Source: JBCBRD01 sp039819885 (GTDB lineage Bacteria; Pseudomonadota; Alphaproteobacteria; Rhizobiales; Hyphomicrobiaceae). From it: DNA of 6,483 bases. Shown here one piece after another: positions 1 to 6,102 of the stretch. The position numbers and the translations under genes are program-made. Positions within the stretch are counted from its first letter, which is position 1, and each line of letters opens with the position of its first letter. The notes below the pieces were generated by a model that was given only the letters and a program-made list of their open reading frames with translations, was not told the DNA's origin and made no database searches. Location: NCBI GenBank assembly GCA_039819885.1, contig JBCBRD010000185.1, positions 1 through 6,483 on the forward strand. Direction: 5' to 3'.

Positions 1-897
1 AGGTGACGTCAGCGGATGCTCGAACTTATGTTGGCGAACAGCCTGCAGCGTGTCTCCAATCGTCGCGTCTTCGTGGCCGTAGTCAATGAAGAGTCCAACA
101 AACGTCGGCCATGGTGCAACGATTTCATCCATCATCCCGTAGTGCGGAACAGTTGCCAGATCACCAATCTCCGGCGTCGGAAAGCGATCCTCGAATTCTT
201 GCTTCCGCTGAGATTGCAGCTTTTCCTGACCATCAAATGTGCGTGGGTCTGCAAACACGATCCGGTCGGCATCGTCCAGCGTGACCCAGCGTTCGGTCCA
301 ACCCGCGTCCAACCATGAGTATTGGGCCGCCGGGGCGGTATCGAGAAACTCGTTTCCAATCAGTATCGTTGGGCGTTGTGCAGGTTCAGCATTGTCCCAC
401 CAGATGTCTTCAGGCGACGCATGCCAGGATAATGAATGGACAGCGTCTTGATGCGGAGCGAGCGTCTCTGCTTGCTTGGCCTTCAGCGTTGCGTTGGTCT
501 CAACCAGTGCAACGTCAGCTGCCTCCAAAAATCCAGGAACCAAACGTGACGCGCGCAGTGCATCCGCCATCAAGGTGCCGCGACCAGGACCCAACTCAAT
601 GAGGTTGAACCGTTCGGGCGCCCCTATCGTCTTCCAAACAACGGCAGCCCATATCCCAATGATCTCACCAAAAAGCTGGCTGATTTCTGGAGATGTCGTG
701 AAGTCACCACGGGTCCCGATGACATCAGCTCGCCGATAATACCCGTGCGTCTCATCATAAAGGCATGCATGCATATAGTCTCTAACCGACATCGGCCCAC
801 GCGCTTTGATCCGCGCCTTCAGCTCCAACGCCAGTGGGGTATCGCGTCGCGCCTCGGGATCATACGGCAAGGCGTCACCATCCCGTCCAGCACTCAT
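1..897 (-). CDS. midA: MidA/NDUFAF7-family class I SAM-dependent methyltransferase (C-terminus beyond left edge)
   Basis: Reading the minus strand from the ATG at 897-895 gives 299 uninterrupted codons to base 1, so the gene is open at the window edge and lacks its C-terminus. The translation carries the marks of the MidA / COG1565 (DUF185) family: an N-terminal substrate-side motif GDFTTSPEISQLFGE at about residues 64-78, the SAM-binding glycine-rich loop LIELGPGRGTLM at 99-110, the acidic strand end VET at 132-134, GNEFLDTAP at 181-189 (family GNEFxDAxP), and IDYGH plus GDTLQAV at 271-287. The mitochondrial homologue NDUFAF7 methylates an arginine of a complex I subunit; the bacterial target is not established. 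The start overlaps the lgt stop as ATGA, which suggests translational coupling in an lgt-midA operon. The family call is firm; the substrate is unknown. Confidence 0.9.
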   Translation of the reverse strand, partial: MSAGRDGDALPYDPEARRDTPLALELKARIKARGPMSVRDYMHACLYDETHGYYRRADVIGTRGDFTTSPEISQLFGEIIGIWAAVVWKTIGAPERFNLIELGPGRGTLMADALRASRLVPGFLEAADVALVETNATLKAKQAETLAPHQDAVHSLSWHASPEDIWWDNAEPAQRPTILIGNEFLDTAPAAQYSWLDAGWTERWVTLDDADRIVFADPRTFDGQEKLQSQRKQEFEDRFPTPEIGDLATVPHYGMMDEIVAPWPTFVGLFIDYGHEDATIGDTLQAVRQHKFEHPLTSP

Positions 898-1799
898 ACG
901 ATCTCGGCCTCATTGGCCCGCCTCGCCCGTTCGCGCGCAGCCACAATGAACCAGATGCCAAGCAGCACCATCGGCAGCGAGTAGGCCATACCTTTCGTGA
1001 TCGGCCAGTCCGGAACGATAAGCCGGTAATCGACGATCTTGAAAAGCTCACAGAAAATTCGAAACACCCCGTAGCCAGCTAGAAACGCCCCCGTCGTAAA
1101 GCCGGGCGTTCGAAACGACCACTGTTGATGCGTGAAGTAGCGCAGCATGACAAACAAGGCGATCCCTTCTAGAGCGGCCTCATACAACATGGCTGGATGA
1201 CGCGCGTCCGCACCCCATTCAGGAAAAACCATCCCCCACGGCATGTCGGTTGGCGACCCGACAATCTCACCATTCACAAAGTTCGCCATCCGGCCGAAGA
1301 ACAGCCCGATCGGCACCGTGGCCGCCACAGCATCCATTACTGGCCAGACCGAGACACCGTTGCGACGCGCAAACAGCCACATCGCAGCGCCTGTCCCTAG
1401 GAGGCCGCCATGGAAAGACATCCCACCCTTCCATATGGCACCAATCTCAATCGGATTTTGGAGGTAGTACCCAGGCTCGTAGAAGATGACGTGACCAAGC
1501 CGCCCGCCAATGATGACGCCTGCGGTGACCCAGACCAACAGATCATCGACCTTTTCGACGCTGAACGGCGCAAGCCTGCCAGGCCATAGGGCATCATCGG
1601 CGATCAATCGTCGGATATAGAGCCAACCGAGTAGCAGTCCGGCCATATACGCCAAGCCATACCAGCGGATCGCAACCGGTCCGATCTGAATGGCGACCGG
1701 ATCGAATTGCGGGAACGGGATCGCACCCGGCACCAATCCAGTCAGGAGACCAGCAAGTCCAACAGCAAAGGCTGCGAGCGCAATAGGCGCGGCAAACAT
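894..1799 (-). CDS. lgt: Prolipoprotein diacylglyceryl transferase
   Basis: Lgt is the inner-membrane enzyme that moves diacylglyceryl from phosphatidylglycerol to the lipobox cysteine of prolipoproteins, the first step of lipoprotein maturation. From the chosen ATG (1799) it has 301 residues with about seven hydrophobic segments. Visible family marks are FPQFDPV at 29-35, RWYGLAYMAG at 45-54, GGMSFHGGLLG at 125-135 (catalytic histidine region), the Lgt signature GRMANFVNGEIVG at 169-181, and RHPAMLYEA at 200-208. The ORF stays open further upstream to an ATG at 1946, but that stretch is not Lgt-like. ATG 1799 has a GGAG about ten bases upstream and adds one extra hydrophobic segment. A GTG at 1733 (279 residues) matches the N-terminus of E. 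coli Lgt better. The product is certain; the start is uncertain. It is followed directly by midA. Confidence 0.93.
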   Translation of the reverse strand: MFAAPIALAAFAVGLAGLLTGLVPGAIPFPQFDPVAIQIGPVAIRWYGLAYMAGLLLGWLYIRRLIADDALWPGRLAPFSVEKVDDLLVWVTAGVIIGGRLGHVIFYEPGYYLQNPIEIGAIWKGGMSFHGGLLGTGAAMWLFARRNGVSVWPVMDAVAATVPIGLFFGRMANFVNGEIVGSPTDMPWGMVFPEWGADARHPAMLYEAALEGIALFVMLRYFTHQQWSFRTPGFTTGAFLAGYGVFRIFCELFKIVDYRLIVPDWPITKGMAYSLPMVLLGIWFIVAARERARRANEAEIV

Positions 1800-1850
1800 A
1801 GCGGAAGTGCTCCAAATAGCGCGAAAGCCAGCATCGCGAGTGACGCCGCT

Positions 1851-1879
1851 GTGATCGGCACCCTGCTGCCAACTGTCAA
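1851..1879 (-). promoter_or_regulatory. Possible lgt promoter
   Basis: On the minus strand a perfect -35 hexamer TTGACA (1879-1874) is followed after 17 bases by GATCAC (1856-1851), which matches TATAAT at only three positions. Transcription would start about 45 bases before the ATG at 1799. The weak -10 makes this tentative. It would fit lgt starting at 1799 or 1733 rather than at the far-upstream ATG 1946. Confidence 0.25.
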
Positions 1880-2014
1880 CCCACAAGCCGTCGCAAGCAC
1901 CTTGAAGCAGCTCGGACGAATGCGCATAGTCCACAGCAATAGACACACCATGATGTCACGAAGGTTTCGGGCTGATCTTGGTGACCCAACAAACTATTCG
2001 GACAAGGACCTCCC

Positions 2015-2278
2015 ATGACACAGACCTCAAACCGTATTTTCGATGATTTGGCCAAGCTCATGACCGATGCTGCTGGCGTTGCGCAATCAGCTCGTGGCGA
2101 AGTTGAAACCGTTATGCGATCACAGGGCGAACGCATCTTAAGGGAAATGGACGTCGTCAGCCGCGAGGAGTTCGAGGCCGTCCGCTCCATGGCTGAAAAG
2201 GCTCGCAACGAAAATGAGGAGCTGCGCGAACGCATCGTTGCGTTGGAAGCCGCGCTGAAGTTGCCGCAGACAACCTGA
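2015..2278 (+). CDS. ubiK: BMFP-domain / UbiK-type accessory factor
   Basis: An 87-residue protein whose layout matches the BMFP (YqiC/UbiK) family: an N-terminal amphipathic helix starting NRIFDDLAKLMTDAAG, a middle segment with a conserved EVE...R pattern, and the typical DVVSREEFEAVRSMAEKAR at about 46-64 leading into a C-terminal coiled coil (RNENEELRERIVALEAALK). Enterobacterial UbiK is an accessory factor for aerobic ubiquinone synthesis that binds UbiJ and membranes. The Brucella homologue forms a trimeric coiled coil with membrane-fusogenic activity. There is no signal peptide. The start is supported by AAGGA at 2004-2008, six bases from the ATG. It is divergent from lgt and upstream of ybjN in the same direction. 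The family is secure by pattern; the ubiquinone role in this organism is inferred. Confidence 0.85.
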   Translation: MTQTSNRIFDDLAKLMTDAAGVAQSARGEVETVMRSQGERILREMDVVSREEFEAVRSMAEKARNENEELRERIVALEAALKLPQTT

Positions 2279-2581
2279 TGAGGTCCAAAGTGCGTCGTGC
2301 CGCCACACCGGGCCGCACACCATGGCATCATACAACTCTGAAGCGCTACGGAGAGCCTCGCCCTAAACGGTGTGTGGCAAACAAAAGACGCATCCCCAAC
2401 ACCGTGCAAAGCGTACACGGTTATCGTCAGCAAATTCATCTCGACCGATTGCGACTCAAGTCCGCCTAATGGTTGTGTCCCTCCCGTGGCGAGAGCGGCT
2501 CAGGCAACCGGGCCGCACCCGTCACCAAATGAAAGCATGTGTGACACCTTAAACGTGTCGCTGCTGGAAAGAGGACGACGA
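2279..2581 (+). other. Unassigned spacer between ubiK and ybjN
   Basis: About 300 bases with no convincing gene. Short open frames here have no recognisable family pattern and lack good ribosome binding sites. A perfect 6-base inverted repeat, ACCGTG ... CACGGT with a 9-base loop, lies near 2400-2420 but has no following T-run. A GACAC/GTGTC hairpin lies around 2541-2557, just before the ybjN ribosome binding site. No tRNA or clear promoter is visible. It may hold the ybjN promoter and leader, which cannot be located by eye. Confidence 0.4.
2570..2575 (+). promoter_or_regulatory. Ribosome binding site that fixes the ybjN start
   Basis: AGAGGA lies six bases before the ATG at 2582. The in-frame alternatives ATG 2372 and ATG 2537 lack such a site and would add non-conserved residues. 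ATG 2615 would shorten the protein and has no comparable site. Confidence 0.75.
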
Positions 2582-3082
2582 ATGCCCGAGGCAGAAGGCG
2601 CAGAGACGTACCGGATGAAAAATCCAATCGATTTGATGGAGCAACTTGCAGCGCGCAACGACTGGTCATGCGATCGTTCGGGCGATGATGAGTTGACGAT
2701 CATCGTCAAGGGGACCTTTACCGATTACCATTTGTCGTTGAACTGGCGCGACGATCTTGAGGCACTGCACCTCGCATGTGCGTTTGACTTTCGCGTCCCA
2801 GAAAACCGTTTGAACGAAATGTATAAGTTAATCGCTTTGATCAATGAGCAGCTCTGGCTTGGTCACTTCGACCTTTGGACACAAGAGGGGCTCGTCATGT
2901 ACCGACACGCGCTTCTTTTGAATTCGAATGTCGCGACATCCCATCAATGTGAAGCCATGCTACGCGCTGCACTTGATGCGTCCGAGCGCTACTTCAAAGC
3001 CTTCCAGTTCTGTGTCTGGGCAGGCAAGGACTCGCGTGAGGCGCTCACAGGTGCCATGTTTGAGACCGAAGGCCACGCCTGA
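2582..3082 (+). CDS. YbjN domain-containing protein
   Basis: A 166-residue soluble protein beginning MPEAEGAETYRMKNPIDLMEQ. The frame is open further upstream, but the strong ribosome binding site and the usual family length support this start. The body shows the YbjN-type pattern common in alphaproteobacteria: an N-terminal helix (NPIDLMEQLAARNDW), strands around DDELTIIVKG and YHLSLNWRDDLEALHLACAFDFRVPENR, then LNEMYKLIALINEQLWLGHFDLWTQEGLVMYRHALLL, and a helix around the CEAMLRAALDASERYFKAFQ region. YbjN is a bacterial sensory-transduction-regulator-like fold related to type III secretion chaperones. Its molecular role in this group is not established. It sits between ubiK and proC, a neighbourhood seen in other alphaproteobacteria, and a strong terminator follows its stop by 30 bases. 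Confidence 0.85.
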   Translation: MPEAEGAETYRMKNPIDLMEQLAARNDWSCDRSGDDELTIIVKGTFTDYHLSLNWRDDLEALHLACAFDFRVPENRLNEMYKLIALINEQLWLGHFDLWTQEGLVMYRHALLLNSNVATSHQCEAMLRAALDASERYFKAFQFCVWAGKDSREALTGAMFETEGHA

Positions 3083-3112
3083 ACGCGCCGAAGCGATGCA
3101 CTCAAAACTACC

Positions 3113-3146
3113 AAAGGCAGCGCAACCGCGGGATCGCTGCCTTTTT
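3113..3146 (+). terminator. Rho-independent terminator after ybjN, just ahead of proC
   Basis: A perfect 10-base stem, AAAGGCAGCG (3113-3122) paired with CGCTGCCTTT (3135-3144), encloses a 12-base loop and runs into five T residues (3142-3146). This is a canonical intrinsic terminator. It ends only 19 bases before the proC ATG. Confidence 0.88.
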
Positions 3147-3165
3147 CGTTCAAAGAGTATCACCA

Positions 3166-4017
3166 ATGACGAACGCCAAACTCAGCACCGCTTTTAAAGC
3201 CGGTCCCCTTGTCCTTGTCGGAGCAGGAAAAATGGGTGGGGCCATGCTGGCTGGGCTCCTGAAGCAGGGTCTGAATGCTGAAGATATCCGCGTGCAGGAC
3301 CCAGCACCTCCGAGTGAAATGGTTGGCGTTCTCGCCAAACATGGCATTACGGCACAAGGTGCGCCGCTGAACCTTTCAAAGCCCGCCAGCGTTGTCCTGT
3401 TAGCCGTCAAACCACAGATCATGGAAACCGTCCTCCCGACGGTACGAGATCTGGTTGGTCCGGGAACACTGGTGATTTCTGTTGCGGCCGGCAAACCACT
3501 CGACCTTTACGAAAACGCGTTATCACCCAACACCGCAATCATTCGCGCAATGCCCAACACCCCCGCAGCGATTGGTCGTGGGATCACAGGCTTGTTTGCC
3601 AACGCATCCGTATCCGCATCACAACGAGATCTGTGCGCTGACATCCTTGCCACCCTCGGTCATGTCGTTTGGCTCGACAGCGAAGACCAGATGGATGCCT
3701 TGACCGCTGTGTCCGGCTCAGGTCCGGCCTACGTCTTCCATATGGTTGAAGCGCTGGCCCAAGCAGGCGTTGATGCTGGATTGTCCGAAGTAATGGCCAT
3801 GCAGTTGGCCCGCAACACAATCACCGGCGCAGCCGCACTGCTTGATGCTGAATCCGAAACGCCCGCCGCACAACTCCGCGAAAACGTAACCTCGCCAGGA
3901 GGTACAACCCAAGCGGCCCTCGAAGTTCTCATGCGCGACCCGAACGGACTTACCGACCTGATGACACAAACCGTTAAGGCAGCCGCCGCCCGTAGCCGCG
4001 AGATGGCGCAGGGCTAG
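3166..4017 (+). CDS. proC: Pyrroline-5-carboxylate reductase
   Basis: A 283-residue cytoplasmic enzyme for the last step of proline synthesis, reducing 1-pyrroline-5-carboxylate with NAD(P)H. The N-terminal Rossmann fold shows VLVGAGKMGGAMLAG at 16-30, and AVKPQ at 80-84 and MPNTP at 129-133 are family marks. The C-terminal dimerisation and catalytic domain shows AVSGSGPAYVF at 181-191 and the P5CR signature region LRENVTSPGGTTQAALEVL at 237-255. Length is close to the family norm, slightly extended at the N-terminus by about 13 residues before the first strand. A weak AAAGAG (3152-3157) precedes the ATG. The gene lies directly after a strong terminator, so its expression route is unclear. 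It is convergent with arsH. Confidence 0.96.
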   Translation: MTNAKLSTAFKAGPLVLVGAGKMGGAMLAGLLKQGLNAEDIRVQDPAPPSEMVGVLAKHGITAQGAPLNLSKPASVVLLAVKPQIMETVLPTVRDLVGPGTLVISVAAGKPLDLYENALSPNTAIIRAMPNTPAAIGRGITGLFANASVSASQRDLCADILATLGHVVWLDSEDQMDALTAVSGSGPAYVFHMVEALAQAGVDAGLSEVMAMQLARNTITGAAALLDAESETPAAQLRENVTSPGGTTQAALEVLMRDPNGLTDLMTQTVKAAAARSREMAQG

Positions 4018-4042
4018 CGAAAAGTCGGCGTTTAGAGGTTGT

Positions 4043-4067
4043 CTGGTTTTGGTGGAAGCAAAACCAG
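4043..4067 (+). terminator. Hairpin after proC, possible terminator without a T-run
   Basis: CTGGTTTTG (4043-4051) and CAAAACCAG (4059-4067) form a perfect 9-base stem with a 7-base loop, starting about 25 bases after the proC stop. There is no poly-T tail on either strand, so it may protect the proC mRNA end or belong to an intergenic repeat rather than terminate transcription. Confidence 0.4.
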
Positions 4068-4139
4068 CGGGAGCAAGGCGACCCGGCGCTTTGTGCCGCC
4101 CTCGCGGAGGCAGGCCGCCAGGCCGAACAGCCGTGAGTG

Positions 4140-4173
4140 AAAAAAACGAGAGCGCTCTAGCGCAAAGCGCGCG
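4140..4173 (-). terminator. Possible arsH terminator
   Basis: Read on the minus strand just after the arsH stop, GC-rich self-complementary sequence (GCGC-TAGA-GCGC, overlapping the 10-base palindrome AGAGCGCTCT at 4149-4158) is followed within a few bases by seven T residues (A-run 4140-4146 on the plus strand). Position and T-run fit a terminator, but the stem is short and several alternative pairings compete. Confidence 0.4.
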
Positions 4174-4174
4174 T

Positions 4175-4903
4175 TTAAATCGCCCGCTGGTTAACACGTG
4201 CCGACAACTCCTCCGCGCTCTCGACGCGTTCACTGTAGCGGTCAACGAGATAGTCTGAGCAGTCGCGCGTTAATAGCGTGAACTTCACCAGCTCTTCCAT
4301 CACATCGACGACACGGCTGTAGTAGGCGGACGGCTTCATGCGTCCATCGTCGTCAAATTCCATGTAGGCTTTCGCGACCGACGATTGGTTGGGGATCGTA
4401 ATCATCCGCATCCAGCGGCCCAACACACGCATCTGATTGACGGCGTTGAACGATTGCGAGCCACCCGACACCTGCATCACAGCCAACGTCTTGCCTTGGG
4501 TCGGTCGCACCGCGCCAATCGAAAGCGGCACCCAATCGATTTGCGCCTTCAAGATCCCGGTCATCGCGCCATGTCGCTCGGGCGAACTCCAAACCTGCCC
4601 CTCGGACCACGCCATCAGCTTGTGCAGTTCAGCGACTTTTGGATGATCCACAGGTCCATCATCAGGCAGCGGTAGCCCACGGGGGTCAAACACCTTTGTT
4701 TCACAACCGAGCTTGTTCAAAATCCGTTGCGCTTCAAACGTAAGAAGGCGGCTGTACGACGTCTCGCGCGCCGATCCATACAGCATGAGGATCCGTGGTG
4801 AGTGGGAGGATCGTGCCGCACCACGCAGGCTTGAAACATCAATCGTCTCAAATGAATTTTCGTCGAGTAGAGGCGTTGTGTCAGTGATCGTTTGATCGGT
4901 CAT
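4175..4903 (-). CDS. arsH: ArsH, NADPH-dependent FMN oxidoreductase of arsenic resistance
   Basis: A flavodoxin-fold protein of the ArsH family, 242 residues from the chosen ATG at 4903. ArsH oxidises trivalent organoarsenicals such as methylarsenite to less toxic pentavalent forms and reduces other acceptors with NADPH/FMN. The FMN phosphate-binding loop YGSARETSYSR is at about 42-52. FDPRGLPLPDD (72-82), WSEGQVWSSPERHGAMTGILK, QVSGGSQSFNAVNQMRVLGRWMRM, TIPNQSS, and the C-terminal DYLVDRYSERVESAEELSARVNQR stretch are near-invariant family blocks. An in-frame ATG at 4963 would add 20 residues not typical of the family, and it lies inside the candidate ArsR operator, so 4903 is preferred. Neither start has a clear Shine-Dalgarno sequence. 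It is divergent from arsR and convergent with proC. Confidence 0.93.
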   Translation of the reverse strand: MTDQTITDTTPLLDENSFETIDVSSLRGAARSSHSPRILMLYGSARETSYSRLLTFEAQRILNKLGCETKVFDPRGLPLPDDGPVDHPKVAELHKLMAWSEGQVWSSPERHGAMTGILKAQIDWVPLSIGAVRPTQGKTLAVMQVSGGSQSFNAVNQMRVLGRWMRMITIPNQSSVAKAYMEFDDDGRMKPSAYYSRVVDVMEELVKFTLLTRDCSDYLVDRYSERVESAEELSARVNQRAI

Positions 4904-4950
4904 AATGGATTTAATTGCTCGTTTGTGGTCACGAAGGTCATCAGATACTA

Positions 4951-4980
4951 TTGCAAACTTCATGAGTTATTGAAATGATG
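4951..4980 (+). promoter_or_regulatory. Candidate arsR promoter with ArsR operator (arsH-arsR intergenic)
   Basis: TTGCAA (4951-4956) as -35 is followed 17 bases later by AATGAT (4974-4979) as -10. Between and overlapping them lies the imperfect inverted repeat ACTTCA (4957-4962), eight bases, TGAAAT (4971-4976), with one arm mismatch. Nearly the same layout recurs at 5997-6026. Binding here would block arsR-arsC and could also repress the divergent arsH. The hexamers are weak matches; the recurrence is the main support. Confidence 0.6.
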
Positions 4981-4985
4981 TTGCC

Positions 4986-5399
4986 ATGGAGCAATCTGAC
5001 GCGATACAGGCGCTTGGTGCCTTGGCCCAGGAACATCGACTTTCAGTATTCCGCCTGTTGGTAAGAGCTGGCAATGATGGAGTTGCTGCGGGTGATATCG
5101 CACGCCAAATCGGTGTCGCCCCGGCAGCCCTTTCGTTCCACTTGAAAGAGCTTGACCACGCCAAGCTGATTCACGCCAAGCGCGATGGGCGTTTTATTCG
5201 CTACTCGGCGAACTTTGATTGCATGCAGGCTCTTTTGACCTTCCTCACAGAGGATTGCTGCGCAGGTCATCCGGACGGATGTGACGTCTCCCCTCTGGCG
5301 GGGCAACTCACTTGCGAAGATGCCTCATCACCGCCCCGTAAGCGCAAACCTAAACCCTCCCCTCGACGCAAAATAAAAGAGACCAGCAATGCCGGTTGA
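4986..5399 (+). CDS. arsR: ArsR-family As(III)-responsive transcriptional repressor
   Basis: A 137-residue winged-helix repressor. The N-terminal helix contains ALGALAQEHRLSVFRLLVRAG. The helix-turn-helix spans about 34-60 (GDIARQIGVAPAALSFHLKEL), and the wing covers KRDGRFIRYSAN at 65-76. A cysteine cluster, C91-C92 and C99 within TEDCCAGHPDGC, resembles the vicinal-pair-plus-third-cysteine As(III) site of Acidithiobacillus ferrooxidans ArsR rather than the older CVC site in the DNA-binding helix; the spacing to the third cysteine is one residue longer here. The last 25 or so residues are proline, lysine and arginine rich. There is no Shine-Dalgarno before the ATG, and the predicted promoter would start transcription at or near it. 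The 3' end overlaps arsC by 11 bases, so the two are co-transcribed and probably translationally coupled. Confidence 0.92.
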   Translation: MEQSDAIQALGALAQEHRLSVFRLLVRAGNDGVAAGDIARQIGVAPAALSFHLKELDHAKLIHAKRDGRFIRYSANFDCMQALLTFLTEDCCAGHPDGCDVSPLAGQLTCEDASSPPRKRKPKPSPRRKIKETSNAG

Positions 5400-5925
5400 A
5401 ACGCATAACGTCTTATTTCTGTGTACGCATAACTCGGCAAGATCCGTGTTGTCAGAAAGCATACTCAATCACCTGAATGACCGACAGTTCAAGGGTTTCA
5501 GCGCGGGCAGCACACCAAGGGGCACCGTCAATCCGCTCGCGCTCGAAGTGCTTCAAAACAATGGCCATGACATCTCAAACCTGCGCTCGCAATCCTGGGA
5601 CGACTTTGCTGGACCCGACGCAGCACCCATCCACTTTGTTTTCACGCTGTGCGATGATGCGGCCGGAGAAGCCTGCCCCTACTGGCCCGGTGCCCCAATC
5701 AAGGACCATTGGGGGATGAGCGATCCCAGTCGCGTCGCCGGCGGAGAGGTCGAACAGCGCAAAGCCTTCGCAAAGACATATGACCTGTTGACCGAGCACA
5801 TGGCGAAGTTTGTAGACACAGTAAAGCAAACACCAGCCGATCAACTCGATGCGCGCATCAAGGCACTGTCGGAAGCGTTTCGCGCTCAAAGCAAATCGAT
5901 CCTGACGCCTCACGTCACGACCTAA
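5389..5925 (+). CDS. arsC: Arsenate reductase, low-molecular-weight phosphatase type
   Basis: A 178-residue cytoplasmic enzyme reducing arsenate to arsenite. It belongs to the LMW protein-tyrosine-phosphatase-like ArsC class: the P-loop is CTHNSARS with catalytic Cys12 and Arg18 (CX5R), and the acidic loop is HWGMSDPS with Asp112. Two further cysteines, Cys88 and Cys96 (FTLCDDAAGEACPYWPG), sit where the S. aureus enzyme has its Cys82/Cys89 disulphide relay, with one extra residue between them. Whether thioredoxin or glutaredoxin recycles it cannot be told from the sequence. The C-terminal extension after about residue 145 (TPADQLDARIKALSEAFRAQ) is helical and makes it longer than classical ~130-140-residue members. 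AAGAGA precedes the ATG, which lies inside the arsR end (11-base overlap). Confidence 0.93.
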   Translation: MPVETHNVLFLCTHNSARSVLSESILNHLNDRQFKGFSAGSTPRGTVNPLALEVLQNNGHDISNLRSQSWDDFAGPDAAPIHFVFTLCDDAAGEACPYWPGAPIKDHWGMSDPSRVAGGEVEQRKAFAKTYDLLTEHMAKFVDTVKQTPADQLDARIKALSEAFRAQSKSILTPHVTT

Positions 5926-5962
5926 CAACAAAAAAACCGGTTCGCGCACGTAGTGTCGAGCT

Positions 5963-5972
5963 GGGTGCACCC
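5963..5972. repeat. 10-base palindrome in the arsC-aqpS spacer
   Basis: GGGTGCACCC is a perfect palindrome about 25 bases upstream of the aquaporin promoter-operator. It could bind a dimeric regulator or be chance. No terminator is recognisable after arsC. Confidence 0.25.
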
Positions 5973-5996
5973 TCCGCAAGTCCAAAAACAAAACGA

Positions 5997-6026
5997 TTGC
6001 AAATTTCAGCAACAATTGAAATGTTG
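5997..6026 (+). promoter_or_regulatory. Candidate aqpS promoter with second ArsR operator
   Basis: TTGCAA (5997-6002) is followed directly by the perfect inverted repeat ATTTCA (6003-6008), eight bases, TGAAAT (6017-6022), with AATGTT (6020-6025) at the -10 position 17 bases from the TTGCAA. By direct comparison 23 of 30 bases match the arsR copy at 4951-4980, and most differences fall in the operator spacer. It points rightward toward the aquaporin, whose ATG is about 80 bases downstream. The likely regulator is the ArsR encoded at 4986. Confidence 0.62.
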
Positions 6027-6102
6027 GGCCGGAAACCGGGACAAGCGCCACATCCTGCGGCGCATCTTTCCAATTCGGCCACAACAATCGGTGCCTAAGA
6101 CC

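Noticed and set aside
1800..1946. N-terminal extension of lgt to the ATG at 1946
   Set aside because: The extra 49 residues have no Lgt-like character, would contain the candidate lgt promoter, and make the protein far longer than the family norm.
1876..2439. 187-residue minus-strand open frame opposite ubiK
   Set aside because: It overlaps the clear ubiK coding frame antisense, is cysteine and serine rich as shadow frames are, and matches no family I recognise.
2372..2581. Long N-terminal extension of the YbjN protein from ATG 2372 (or ATG 2537)
   Set aside because: There is no ribosome binding site and no recognisable conserved residues; the AGAGGA before ATG 2582 and family length favour the short form.
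6021..6098. A 25-codon open frame (ATG 6021 to TAA 6096-6098) ending four bases before the aquaporin ATG, a possible leader peptide
   Set aside because: Its ATG lies inside the operator and overlaps the proposed -10, so it would not be on the transcript; there is no ribosome binding site.
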